The notes beneath the pieces were generated by a model, which saw nothing but the letters and a program-made list of their open reading frames with translations, was not told where the DNA came from and searched no databases. This document shows, piece by piece, positions 1 through 7,800 of a DNA stretch of 64,000 nt. How positions within the stretch are numbered: the first letter of the stretch is position 1; every line of letters starts with the position of its first letter. The stretch is from NCBI RefSeq assembly GCF_031624495.1, contig NZ_JAMQOP010000001.1, positions 992,001 to 1,056,000 of the forward strand, written 5' to 3'. Source of the stretch: Halogeometricum sp. S1BR25-6 (GTDB lineage Archaea > Halobacteriota > Halobacteria > Halobacteriales > Haloferacaceae). The translations under genes were made by a program, and so were the position numbers.

Positions 1-228
1 CGGCCGTGCTACCTCTACGGCGAGGGCGTCCACCGGGGTGCGGACGTCCTCGTCCTTCCGGCGTTCACTCGGTTGGCCGCGGGCGTCCCCGTTGAGGGGC
101 TTTCCGGTGAGAAATCGGGGTCCCCGCTCGTGACCGACGTCGACGCGTTCCGCCCCGTCGTCTACGACGAGGACGCGGGCGAGGTGCTGTCGTTCCCGCC
201 GCTAGGGGAGTTCCGACGGATGCTGTGA
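1..228 (+). CDS. C-terminal fragment, phosphoesterase-like protein (5' truncated by window)
   Basis: The first 75 codons of frame 1 are open and end at TGA 226-228; the start lies upstream of the window. The fragment contains R-P-C-Y-L-Y-G-E-G and V-L-V-L-P-A-F-T-R-L-A-A-G. These resemble the C-terminal strands of archaeal SbcD-like/ICC-type metallophosphoesterases, whose metal ligands would lie in the missing part. No catalytic residue is visible, so the family assignment is from memory of that tail and is tentative. That the fragment is coding is well supported by codon use (nearly all third bases G or C). Confidence 0.5.
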   Translation, partial: RPCYLYGEGVHRGADVLVLPAFTRLAAGVPVEGLSGEKSGSPLVTDVDAFRPVVYDEDAGEVLSFPPLGEFRRML

Positions 229-268
229 GGGCGGTGGAGACCCGGCCGGTCGTCGGTTCGGCGTGCGA

Positions 269-1585
269 CTACCGCTCGGCGTCGGCGCGGACCTTCTCCG
301 CGGCCTCGCGACCGCTCCGCATCGCGCCCTGAACCGACGACCACGCGGTGTACTCGCCGGCGAGGTACGTCCGGCCGTCGGGTTCGCGGTGGTCCGGGAG
401 GGCGTCGTGGATTCCCGGCGGTTGGGCGAACTGTGCGAACTCGACCCGCTCGGTGTGCAGCGACTTCAGCGCCGGGAAGTCGCTCTCGTACCACGATTCG
501 AGCGCGTCCCGCGTCGCTTCGAGCAGGTCGGAGGCGTCGCGGTCCATCGCGGCCGACCCGAGGAACGTCGCGCACAGCAACTGGTCGTCGCCGTCGGGGG
601 CGTATTCGGGGGCCACGTCACTCACGGGAACGACGATGTTCGGCGCGTCGTCCGCGGCGTTGAGGAGTATCTTCTTCCGCGTGCCCAGTTTCTCGCGCTT
701 CGGCAGCCGATAGTACTGCGTGACGCTGGTGCGCGCCCCGGTCGGAATCAGTTCCACGCCCGTCAGGCGCCGCGCCTCCTTCGGGTCGGTGGCGACGACG
801 ACCCGGTCGGCCTCCACTTCCTCCCCGCCCGCGGTGACGGTCACCGGACGGGCGTAGCCGTAATCGACCGGTTCCTCGTCGTCGCGCGTCTCGTCGTCGA
901 TGGCCTCGACGCCGGCGTCCGTGACGATTTCGGCGCCGGCCGCGCGCGCCTTCGCGGCCAACTGGTCGGTGACGGCGCCGATGCCGTCGGCCGGGAGACC
1001 GATTTCGCCCTCGCTCATCGCCTTGAACGTATACTCGAAGACGCGCTTTGAGGTCGACAGCGACCGGTCCAACGTGATTCCGCCGTAGAACGGCGCGACG
1101 AAGTTCTCGATGTAGCCCTCCGAGAACCCCCACTCCGCGAGGTACTCCCGAATCGAGTCGTCCTCGGCGGCGAAAATTTCGTCCTCGGATTGGGAGGCGA
1201 CGTGCTGGCGGAGCAGCAGGGTGCGGAGTTTGTCGGTGACGGTCACCTCGTCGTTCAGAAGCGTCGGCAGCGTCGCCCGCGGGTTGCGAACGGGGTCCGA
1301 CAGCGTCGAGCGCTTCCCCGGACGGGCGATGACCGCGCCGGGCGAGAAGTAGCGCATATCGAGCGCATCGAGGTCGAGTTCGCGCCGCACGGCGGGGTAG
1401 CCCGTGAACAGCACCTGAAACCCGCGGTCGAAGGTGAAGCCGTCGCGCTCCCGCGACCGGACCCGGCCGCCGACCTCGGGTCGTCGCTCGAACACGGTCA
1501 CGTCCGCTCCGGCCTCGGCGAGGTGTCGCGCCGCGACGAGGCCCGCGAGGCCCGCGCCGGCGACGACGACGGTTTCTCCGTCCAT
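269..1585 (-). CDS. NAD(P)/FAD-dependent oxidoreductase (amine oxidase / phytoene desaturase-like)
   Basis: A 438-aa flavoprotein. The N-terminal Rossmann motif G-A-G-L-A-G (about residues 10-15) and the acidic end of beta-2 (F-E-R-R, about 32) bind FAD. The following G-G-R-V-R-S is the amine-oxidase/protoporphyrinogen-oxidase GG motif. Near the C-terminus, Y-L-A-G-E-Y-T-A-W-S-S-V-Q-G-A is the usual second FAD-contact segment. ATG at 1583-1585 is preferred over a start 9 codons upstream because the flavin motif then begins at the normal distance. Substrate is not evident; in haloarchaea such proteins are commonly carotenoid or quinone related, but there is no carotenoid gene nearby. It is monocistronic here. 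Confidence 0.85.
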   Translation of the reverse strand: MDGETVVVAGAGLAGLVAARHLAEAGADVTVFERRPEVGGRVRSRERDGFTFDRGFQVLFTGYPAVRRELDLDALDMRYFSPGAVIARPGKRSTLSDPVRNPRATLPTLLNDEVTVTDKLRTLLLRQHVASQSEDEIFAAEDDSIREYLAEWGFSEGYIENFVAPFYGGITLDRSLSTSKRVFEYTFKAMSEGEIGLPADGIGAVTDQLAAKARAAGAEIVTDAGVEAIDDETRDDEEPVDYGYARPVTVTAGGEEVEADRVVVATDPKEARRLTGVELIPTGARTSVTQYYRLPKREKLGTRKKILLNAADDAPNIVVPVSDVAPEYAPDGDDQLLCATFLGSAAMDRDASDLLEATRDALESWYESDFPALKSLHTERVEFAQFAQPPGIHDALPDHREPDGRTYLAGEYTAWSSVQGAMRSGREAAEKVRADAER

Positions 1586-1672
1586 ACGGAGTCGGTGGAA
1601 CGGCGGGCACAAAGAGGCGCGGGGTTCGGGAGGAGTACGGGCGGTCGGTTCTGGGCGGCCGTCCGCGAGCGA

Positions 1673-2032
1673 CTACCGTTCGCTCACTTCCGATACCCGT
1701 CTCACCAACTCGTTCACCGGGAACTCGCCGTCGTAATCGAAGGACGCGAAGACTCCTTCGTATCGGTCCGACGGGAAGAAGAAGACAACGACGTCCTCGA
1801 AGAAGAGCGTCTGCGCGTCGAACCGACGTTTCCCGATGAGCGTCTTGAAGTCGTCTCCCGAGACGTGGTTCGCCATGATTAGCTTGTACGCGTCGTCGAG
1901 GTCCTCGTCCGAATAGATCCTCTCCACGTCGTCGCGAATGTACTCTATCTGCCAGTCGACGCTCCGGAGGTCTGCCACGACACGCGGTGTGAAACCCTCG
2001 AAATTCCACACTGCATCTGCGATCTTTGACAT
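1673..2032 (-). CDS. Conserved haloarchaeal hypothetical protein (119 aa)
   Basis: A small acidic soluble protein of 119 aa starting M-S-K-I-A-D-A-V-W-N-F-E-G. It has no membrane segment and no motif that I recognise; mixed charged and aromatic strands (F-F-E-D-V-V-V-F-F-F) suggest an alpha/beta fold. ATG 2030-2032 is chosen because a TATA-like box on the minus strand (complement of 2059-2067) lies about 28 nt upstream, which fits a leaderless transcript. It is divergent from the threonine-synthase homologue, with a tri-loop hairpin in the shared intergenic region. Confidence 0.7.
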   Translation of the reverse strand: MSKIADAVWNFEGFTPRVVADLRSVDWQIEYIRDDVERIYSDEDLDDAYKLIMANHVSGDDFKTLIGKRRFDAQTLFFEDVVVFFFPSDRYEGVFASFDYDGEFPVNELVRRVSEVSER

Positions 2033-2109
2033 GCGACGGCGTCTTCCAACTACCGGCAAAAATAGCTTTTTCTCTGCTTCGCTCAACGGGACGGCCCTCT
2101 GCGAGAAGC

Positions 2110-2128
2110 GGTGCGCCGAAGGCGCACC
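2110..2128. other. Perfect 8-bp hairpin with GAA loop in divergent intergenic region
   Basis: GGTGCGCC and GGCGCACC flank a 3-nt GAA loop. It lies between two divergent genes, about 64 nt before the start of the threonine-synthase homologue. It has no adjoining T-tract, so it is not an obvious terminator. Similar 3-nt-loop hairpins recur in other intergenic regions of this window (6812-6828, 8939-8988, 11569-11585). Confidence 0.5.
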
Positions 2129-2191
2129 CGACGAAGTACAAAGCTGGAAGGGAATGACCAGAGGTTAGTCCGTCGCCTCCTACCCACCGCC

Positions 2192-3367
2192 ATGGACACG
2201 AGCGAGACGTTTCTCGGATTAGCGTGCGCCGAGACGGGCGAGCGGTACGACGCGGACGCGACAGGCGAGAGCGACGCCGGCGCGCACCTCGTGCCGACGT
2301 ACGACTACGACGCCGTCGACTGGGCGGACGGGGGTCTCTCGGACCGGCCGACGGACACGATGTGGCGCTACGCCGACCTGCTTCCCTTCGATTCGCCGTT
2401 GACGGCGAAGGAGGGCGGGACGCCGCTCGTCTCCTCGGAGGAACTCGCCGACGAACTCGGCGTCGGGTCGCTCGGAATCAAAGACGAGGGCCGCAACCCC
2501 ACGGGGACGATTCTGGATAGGGGTCTCTCGCCGGCCGTCACCGCCGCGCGCGAGGCGGGCGCCGAGTTGGTCGCCCTCGCATCGGCGGGCAACGCCGGGC
2601 AGTCGGCGGCGTCGTACGCGAGCATGGCCGACATCCGGTCGTACTCGTTCGTCCCCTCGCGCGCGCCGTTCTCGAACAAGGCGATGGTGAACGTCCACGG
2701 CGGCGAGATGCGCGTGGTCGGCGGCCGCTACCCCGACGCCGAGGACGGCCTGCACGAGCAGTTGAAATCCGAGTGGTTCACCCTCCAAGAGTTCGACAAC
2801 CCCTACCGCCACGACGGCATCAAGACGCTCGCGTTCGAGGTGGCCGAGTCGCGGGAGTGGGACGTACCGGACGCCGTCGTCGTCCCCGCGAGCACCGGCG
2901 AAGTCGTCGCCGGCGTCTTCGAGGGGTTCCGGGAACTCCGCGAACTCGGCCTGATAGGCGAGGTGCCGGCGCTCTACGCCGCGCAGGCGTCGGGATGCGC
3001 CCCCATCCACGCCGCCCACGAACGCGGCGACGGCGACGTCGAGGCGTGGGAGCACCCGGACACCATCGTCGGCGAACTGGAGATTCCCGACCCGAAGGGC
3101 GGCGCGGCGGCCTTGAATGCGGTCGAGTCCGCCGGCGGCGACGTACTCGCCCTCCACGACGAGGACATCCTCGAATCGGCCGTCGTCGCCGCGCAGACGG
3201 CCGGCGTCGAAGTCGGTACCGCGGGCGGGGCGGCGACGGCGGCGGCGTGGCGACTCGCCGAGGACGGCATCCTCGGGTCGGACGACGACGTGGTCGTGGT
3301 CAACACAGAGTCGGGGACGAAGACGGCCGACGTCCTGCGGAGTCACCTGATGGGACAGGGTATCTGA
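2192..3367 (+). CDS. Threonine synthase homologue lacking the PLP-binding lysine
   Basis: A 391-aa fold-type II PLP-enzyme homologue. Family features visible: the N-terminal C-A-E-T-G-E-R-Y segment, R-Y-A-D-L-L-P (about 59-65), the phosphate-loop-like A-S-A-G-N-A-G-Q-S-A-A (130-140), and P-A-S-T-G-E-V-V-A-G. In threonine synthases the Schiff-base lysine lies in N-P-T-G-(S/T)-F-K-(D/A)-R-G; here the stretch reads N-P-T-G-T-I-L-D-R-G, so position 108 is leucine (codon CTG 2513-2515). It may be catalytically dead, or have another role. ATG 2192 follows a TATA-like GGTTAGT about 26 nt upstream. Frame and codon use are intact, so this is not a decaying pseudogene. Confidence 0.8.
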   Translation: MDTSETFLGLACAETGERYDADATGESDAGAHLVPTYDYDAVDWADGGLSDRPTDTMWRYADLLPFDSPLTAKEGGTPLVSSEELADELGVGSLGIKDEGRNPTGTILDRGLSPAVTAAREAGAELVALASAGNAGQSAASYASMADIRSYSFVPSRAPFSNKAMVNVHGGEMRVVGGRYPDAEDGLHEQLKSEWFTLQEFDNPYRHDGIKTLAFEVAESREWDVPDAVVVPASTGEVVAGVFEGFRELRELGLIGEVPALYAAQASGCAPIHAAHERGDGDVEAWEHPDTIVGELEIPDPKGGAAALNAVESAGGDVLALHDEDILESAVVAAQTAGVEVGTAGGAATAAAWRLAEDGILGSDDDVVVVNTESGTKTADVLRSHLMGQGI

Positions 3368-3425
3368 ACGCGGCGACCCGACCGAGCGCCCGCGTCGGAC
3401 GCATTTTACCCAACAGACTTTTCCT

Positions 3426-3439
3426 TTAGATTCGTCTAA
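3426..3439 (+). promoter_or_regulatory. Palindromic candidate operator for the DtxR-type regulator
   Basis: TTAGA-TTCG-TCTAA is a perfect 5-bp inverted repeat with a 4-nt spacer, ending 8 nt before the start codon at 3448. A TATA-like ATTTTAC sits at about 3403-3408, so the predicted transcription start falls inside or at the edge of the palindrome. Known DtxR/IdeR/MntR boxes are AT-rich palindromes with TTAG-type half sites. I infer autoregulation by metal-loaded repressor. Confidence 0.6.
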
Positions 3440-3447
3440 TTTCCCTC

Positions 3448-4185
3448 ATGCTGAGCGACGTGATGGAGGACTATCTGAAGGCCATCTACCAGATTCAGTC
3501 GACGTCGGGCGCGCCCGTCGCCACCTCCGCCGTCGCGGAGTACCTCGGGAAGACCCCGCCAACGGTGACGAGCATGCTCGGGAAACTCGAAGAGCGGGGC
3601 CTCCTCGACCGGGAGAAGTACAAGGGCGTCGAACTGACCGAAGAGGGCGAGACGGTGGCGCTCGAAGTGCTCCGGCACCACCGCCTGCTCGAAGCCTACC
3701 TCGCCGAGCACCTCGACTACTCGTGGAGCGAGGTCCACGACGAGGCCGACGCCCTCGAACACCACATCTCCGAGGAGTTCGAGCGCCGCGTCGCCGAGAT
3801 TCTCGGGGACCCGACGGTCGACCCCCACGGCGACCCCATCCCGACGGCCGACCTCGCGCCCATCGACCACGAGGAGGCGGACACCCTGCGCGACCACGAC
3901 GTCGGCGACAGGGTGGTCGTCACCCGCGTCAGCGACCGCGACGAGGAGGAACTGGAGTACCTGGAGGAGGCGGGCGTGCTTCCGGGGACGCGACTCGAAG
4001 TCGTCGACGTCGCCCCCTTCGGGATGGTCACCGTCCGGACGGAGGGCGGCGACGAGCAGAGTCTCCCCGAGTCCGTCGCCGCGTCCATCCGGGTGCGCCC
4101 GTTCGAGGCCGACCCGACGGGCGGCGAGACGAACGGGACGGGCGACGACACCGACGGAACTAACGGCGAGGTGCCGACGACGTGA
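3448..4185 (+). CDS. DtxR/MntR-family metal-dependent transcriptional regulator with FeoA domain
   Basis: A 245-aa regulator. The N-terminal winged helix (about 1-62) carries M-E-D-Y-L-K-A-I-Y and the recognition helix T-P-P-T-V-T-S-M-L-G-K-L. A dimerisation/metal domain follows (65-135) with H-H-R-L-L-E-A-Y-L and E-A-D-A-L-E-H-H-I. A C-terminal FeoA/SH3-like domain (about 150-215) has G-D-R-V-V-V-T-R-V and L-P-G-T-R-L-E-V-V. The last 25 residues are a G/T/N/D-rich tail. Its TGA overlaps the GTG of the next gene, a GDT1-family membrane protein, suggesting joint translation. Domain content is that of full-length Fe/Mn repressors; which metal is unknown, but the partner favours Mn. Confidence 0.88.
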   Translation: MLSDVMEDYLKAIYQIQSTSGAPVATSAVAEYLGKTPPTVTSMLGKLEERGLLDREKYKGVELTEEGETVALEVLRHHRLLEAYLAEHLDYSWSEVHDEADALEHHISEEFERRVAEILGDPTVDPHGDPIPTADLAPIDHEEADTLRDHDVGDRVVVTRVSDRDEEELEYLEEAGVLPGTRLEVVDVAPFGMVTVRTEGGDEQSLPESVAASIRVRPFEADPTGGETNGTGDDTDGTNGEVPTT

Positions 4186-4889
4186 GCGGCTACCTCGAAA
4201 TCCTCGTCGTCGCCTTCGTCACCCAGTTAGCGGTGCTGCCCGGCGAGAAGGTGCAGTTCATCATCGCCGCCCTCGCCACGCGCTACCGCCCCCTCGTCGT
4301 CGTCGCCGCCGCGGGGTCGGCGTTCGCCGGGTGGACCGCCCTGGAGATTCTGTTCGGACAGGCGCTCCGGGCGACGCTTCCGCCCCTCGCCCTCGACGCG
4401 ATAACGGCGGTGCTGTTTCTGACGTTCGCGGTGCTCCTCTACCGTTCCGCGCCCGCCGAGGAAGAGGCGCACGAGGACATCGCGGCCCAGACCGACGGCG
4501 GGTTCGTGAACCTCGCAGAGCGCGTGGATTTGCCGGCGCCGGTAGAGCGCGTCTCGGGGTCGTTCGGCGGCTTCATCCCCATCTTCGCGATGATGGCCGC
4601 CGGCGAGTTCGGGGACAAGACGCAGTTGGTCACCATCGGACTGGCCGTCGAGTACGGCGCCACCTCCGCCATCTGGGCCGGCGAGATGCTCGCCATCATC
4701 CCCGTGAGCCTCGCGAACGCCTACTTCTTCCACACGTTCTCCCACCGCTTCGACGTGCGGAAGGCGCACTTCGTCTCCGCAGCCCTGTTCCTGTTCTTTG
4801 GGCTCGACACGGTGCTGTCGATGACGACGGGGTTCTCCGTCTGGGAGGCCGCCGTCGGGGCCGTCACGCACGCCCTCGGCGTCGCCTGA
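4182..4889 (+). CDS. TMEM165/GDT1 (UPF0016) family membrane transporter, probable Mn/Ca export
   Basis: A 235-aa protein with about six hydrophobic segments in two halves, the UPF0016 layout. The second half has the intact signature G-E-F-G-D-K-T-Q. In the first half the matching motif is altered to L-P-G-E-K-V-Q, losing the first acidic residue and the Thr. Family members (yeast Gdt1, cyanobacterial Mnx) move Mn or Ca. GTG 4182 overlaps the TGA of the DtxR-type gene, so the two are probably translationally coupled. I infer metal efflux controlled by the upstream regulator. Confidence 0.82.
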   Translation: MSGYLEILVVAFVTQLAVLPGEKVQFIIAALATRYRPLVVVAAAGSAFAGWTALEILFGQALRATLPPLALDAITAVLFLTFAVLLYRSAPAEEEAHEDIAAQTDGGFVNLAERVDLPAPVERVSGSFGGFIPIFAMMAAGEFGDKTQLVTIGLAVEYGATSAIWAGEMLAIIPVSLANAYFFHTFSHRFDVRKAHFVSAALFLFFGLDTVLSMTTGFSVWEAAVGAVTHALGVA

Positions 4890-4967
4890 GCGGGCGGACC
4901 AGAGCCGGACCGCCGCACTGCGTGCCGTTTCGGTTGACTTATCCGGTCTTCGACCCCGAGCACGGAC

Positions 4968-5699
4968 GTGACGAACGTCGCCGTGACGCTCCTCGCGGGC
5001 GTCGTCTTCGGCCTCGCCTTGGCCGCCCCGCCGGGACCCATGAACGCCATCATCGCCGAGGAGAGCGTCCTCCACGGCTGGCTCTCGGGGTTCAAAGCCG
5101 GACTCGGGGCGATGACCGCCGACGCCATCTTCTTCGTCCTCGCCGCCCTCGGCGTCGTCGCGTTCGTCGAGGAGTTCCCGACGCTCCGCGCGGCGATGGT
5201 CGGCGTCGGCGGCGTCCTGATGCTGTACTTCGCCTACGGGGCCGCACAGGACGTTCGGTCGTCGTTCCGGCCCGCGGACGCCGGCGTCGAGGGTGCCAGC
5301 GGCGGCGACGCCGCGGTCGACGCCGACGCCGACCGCACGGCCGCCACGGGGTTCACCAAGGCGTTCGTCCTCGCGTTGACGAACCCCTACCAGATACTGT
5401 TCTGGCTCACCATCGGCGTCGGTCTGCTCGACCCCGGAACGCTGGACGTGTTGGCGGAGACGCCGTACGTCGGCGCGCGACTGGCCGGCCTCCTCGTCGT
5501 CGAGACCGGTTCCCCCGCCCTCGTCGTCGGCTTCTTCGGCGGCATCCTCGTCTGGGTGACGGGCTTTCCGGCCGCCCTCGTCGGCGCGGAACGGCGGGTG
5601 AACTCGCTGGCCCCCGTCGTCGCCGGCGCGAGCGCCCTCGTCCTCGCGGGGTTCGGCGTTCTCTTCCTCTCGCAGGCGGCCGGCGCGTTCCTGAGTTGA
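4968..5699 (+). CDS. LysE/RhtB-family exporter
   Basis: A 243-aa membrane protein with about six hydrophobic segments. The N-terminal P-P-G-P-M-N-A-I-I segment is the family hallmark, followed by G-F-K-A-G-L-G-A-M-T-A-D and, in the second half, L-T-N-P-Y-Q-I-L-F-W. A hydrophilic acidic loop rich in D and A (about 90-120) separates the halves. GTG 4968-4970 is chosen: a TATA-like CTTATC lies 25-30 nt upstream, which fits a leaderless transcript. The family exports amino acids or small cations. Co-location with metal genes is suggestive, but the gene appears to have its own promoter. Confidence 0.82.
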   Translation: MTNVAVTLLAGVVFGLALAAPPGPMNAIIAEESVLHGWLSGFKAGLGAMTADAIFFVLAALGVVAFVEEFPTLRAAMVGVGGVLMLYFAYGAAQDVRSSFRPADAGVEGASGGDAAVDADADRTAATGFTKAFVLALTNPYQILFWLTIGVGLLDPGTLDVLAETPYVGARLAGLLVVETGSPALVVGFFGGILVWVTGFPAALVGAERRVNSLAPVVAGASALVLAGFGVLFLSQAAGAFLS

Positions 5700-5745
5700 C
5701 GGGTGAAGCGCTAACACTTTCACTCGTCCCGCGGGAGGGTCGACC

Positions 5746-6792
5746 ATGTTCGAGAAGTCGACGTGGATCAAGCTCCCGCGGAACGTCCTCATGGGCCACG
5801 GCGTCGTCGACGACCTCGCGGACGCGGTGGACGAACTCTACCTCACCGGGCGGCCGTTCCTCGTGACGAGTCCGACTCCCGACCGGGTCGCCGGCGAGGC
5901 GGTCCGCGGGCAGTTCGACGACCCCGCCTCCGTCACCATCGAGACGGCGAGTTTCGAGACGGTCGAGCGCGTCGTCGACGCCGCGGAGGCGGCCGACGCG
6001 GGCTACCTCCTCGCCCTCGGCGGTGGGAAGGTCATCGACACCGCGAAGATGGCCTCCGAGCGACTCGGCTGCGGGTTCGTCTCCGTGCCGACCGCCGCCA
6101 GCCACGACGGCATCGTCTCCGGGCGCTCCTCCATCCCCGAGGGGGACACGCGCCACTCCGTCGCCGCCGACCCGCCGTTGGCCGTCGTCGCCGACACGTC
6201 CATCCTCGTGGAAGCGCCGTGGGAACTCACCACCGCGGGCTGTGCGGACATCATCTCGAACTACACAGCAGTGAAAGACTGGCAACTCGCCCACCGCCTG
6301 AAGAACGTCGAGTACTCCGAGTACGGCGGCGCGCTCTCGCAGATGACCGCCGAGATGCTCGTCGGCAGCGCCGAGTCCATCAAACCCGGTCTCGAAGAGT
6401 CCGCGTGGGTGGTCGTGAAGGCGCTGCTCTCCTCGGGCGTGGCGATGTCCATCGCGGGCACCTCTCGACCCGCCTCCGGCGCCGAGCACCTGTTCAGCCA
6501 CCAACTCGACCGCCTCGTCCCCGGCCGCGCCCTGCACGGCCACCAGGTCGGCGTCGGGTCCGTCCTCACCGAGTACCTCCACAGCGGCGAGAACGGCGAG
6601 TGGCGCGACATCCGCGACGCCCTCGACGAGGTGGGCGCGCCGACGACGGCGGACGGTCTCGACATCGACGACGAGACGGTCATCGAGGCGCTGACGACGG
6701 CGCACACCATCCGCAACCGGTACACTATCCTCGGCGATGGCGTGAGTGAGGACGCGGCGCGGGAAGCGGCGACGTTCACGGGTGTTATCTAA
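5746..6792 (+). CDS. egsA: sn-glycerol-1-phosphate dehydrogenase
   Basis: A 348-aa enzyme that reduces dihydroxyacetone phosphate to glycerol-1-phosphate, the archaeal lipid backbone. The NAD(P) motif L-G-G-G-K-V-I-D-T is at about 91-99. T-A-A-S-H-D-G (117-122) contacts substrate. Metal ligands expected from the family are visible: D in C-A-D-I-I (about 168), H in S-G-A-E-H (about 247) and H in L-H-G-H-Q-V-G (about 264). Length is typical. ATG 5746 is the first start and gives the usual N-terminus. It is followed directly by a hairpin/T-tract module acting as a probable terminator. Confidence 0.95.
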   Translation: MFEKSTWIKLPRNVLMGHGVVDDLADAVDELYLTGRPFLVTSPTPDRVAGEAVRGQFDDPASVTIETASFETVERVVDAAEAADAGYLLALGGGKVIDTAKMASERLGCGFVSVPTAASHDGIVSGRSSIPEGDTRHSVAADPPLAVVADTSILVEAPWELTTAGCADIISNYTAVKDWQLAHRLKNVEYSEYGGALSQMTAEMLVGSAESIKPGLEESAWVVVKALLSSGVAMSIAGTSRPASGAEHLFSHQLDRLVPGRALHGHQVGVGSVLTEYLHSGENGEWRDIRDALDEVGAPTTADGLDIDDETVIEALTTAHTIRNRYTILGDGVSEDAAREAATFTGVI

Positions 6793-6899
6793 CGAGCTTT
6801 TTGCACGCTCGGGGTCGCTCCGCGACCCGCTCGCCGCAAAAAGCTCGACCAAAAACCTGCCGCGAGGCTCGCATCCGCTCGCCTCGCGGTACAGGCAGG
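6793..6899. repeat. Dispersed hairpin module R1 (probable bidirectional terminator)
   Basis: Begins right after the egsA stop. The outer arms GAGCTTTTTGC (6794-6804) and GCAAAAAGCTC (6836-6846) pair perfectly. Inside is a nested hairpin GGGTCGC-TCC-GCGACCC (6812-6828). A second stem CCGCGAGGC/GCCTCGCGG lies at 6860-6889. T5 occurs on the plus strand at 6798-6802 and A5 tracts (T5 on minus) at 6837-6841 and 6851-6855. About 60 nt are nearly identical to 11550-11615. Confidence 0.7.
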
Positions 6900-6983
6900 A
6901 TGGTTACCGCACCGCCCCACACTGCCAGCCGAATCCGCGCCCCGAATCCGAAGACCGAATAGCGCCGGTTTCTAATCTCCGCT

Positions 6984-7610
6984 ATGGCAACTGCGAGCGC
7001 CGACAACGCGGTGAAGGAGCATCCGTTGGCCGTCACGGCCGTCCTCTCCGTCGTCGGCTACGCCCTCGTCGTCGGGACGTTCCTCGGGTGGGTGCCCGGC
7101 CAGGTGTTCCCCGACCTCTCGCTGACGCAGGTGAACACGCTGTCGGACGCCATCGCCGCCGTCAACGCCCTCAACGTCCTCGTCATCGCCGCCGGGTGGC
7201 GCTGGATTCGGACGGGCGAAGTGCGCAAACACGCCGCCGCGATGGTCACCTCGTTCACGCTCATCCTCGTCTTCCTCGTGATGTATCTGAGCAAAATCGG
7301 CGGCGGCGGCACGAAGGAGTTCGTCGGCCCGGCGTTCGTCTACTATCCCTATCTCGCCATGCTGGCGATTCACATTATCCTGTCCATCGTCGCGGTGCCC
7401 GTCGTCCTCTACGCCCTCGTCCTCGGCCTGACGCACACGCCCGCGGAACTCCGGACGCAGACGCCGCACCGACGCGTAGGCCGTATCGCCGCCGGGTCGT
7501 GGCTGCTGTCGCTCTCGCTCGGCGTCGTCACCTATCTCCTCCTGAATCAGGTGTACGGCTGGCGGTACGTCGAGTCCGCGACGGCGGCGCTGGTCGCGGC
7601 GCCGCTCTGA
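6984..7610 (+). CDS. DUF420 family membrane protein
   Basis: A 208-aa integral membrane protein with five or so hydrophobic segments. It matches the DUF420 layout: N-T-L-S-D-A-I-A-A-V-N-A-L (loop before TM2), a conserved H-A-A-A-M (about 88-92) and a second histidine in A-I-H-I-I-L-S. In other organisms DUF420 proteins sit near cytochrome oxidase assembly genes; no oxidase gene is visible here, so the role is unassigned. ATG 6984 is the only start that gives a short hydrophilic N-terminus before TM1. Confidence 0.8.
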   Translation: MATASADNAVKEHPLAVTAVLSVVGYALVVGTFLGWVPGQVFPDLSLTQVNTLSDAIAAVNALNVLVIAAGWRWIRTGEVRKHAAAMVTSFTLILVFLVMYLSKIGGGGTKEFVGPAFVYYPYLAMLAIHIILSIVAVPVVLYALVLGLTHTPAELRTQTPHRRVGRIAAGSWLLSLSLGVVTYLLLNQVYGWRYVESATAALVAAPL

Positions 7611-7771
7611 GCCGAATACGACTCTTCGTCGGCGTCGGTCCCTTCTGCGCGCTCCTCGTCCGGTACGCGTCGCCGTAGACGCACGCGTCCCAGACGGGCG
7701 ACGCCGCAACGACCGGCGCGAGTCCGCGTCGCTCGTCGGAGGACGGCGATAGGGGGTCGAATGTCGAGGAT

Positions 7772-7779
7772 TTTTATCG
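7772..7779 (+). promoter_or_regulatory. TATA box of the glycosyltransferase gene
   Basis: TTTTTATC lies about 26 nt before ATG 7801, the spacing expected for a leaderless haloarchaeal transcript. It decides the start: the first in-frame ATG at 7795 would lie upstream of the predicted transcription start. Confidence 0.65.
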
Positions 7780-7800
7780 TCCGGTCGCAAGCCGATGGGT

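Noticed and set aside
618-2141. Long minus-strand Arg-rich frame overlapping the FAD oxidoreductase
   Set aside because: It is the shadow frame of a real high-GC gene; its product is Arg/Gly repeats without a fold or motif.
7611-7770. Possible small gene between DUF420 and glycosyltransferase genes
   Set aside because: Short frames exist on both strands but none has a start with promoter spacing or a recognisable motif; I see only the promoter at its end.
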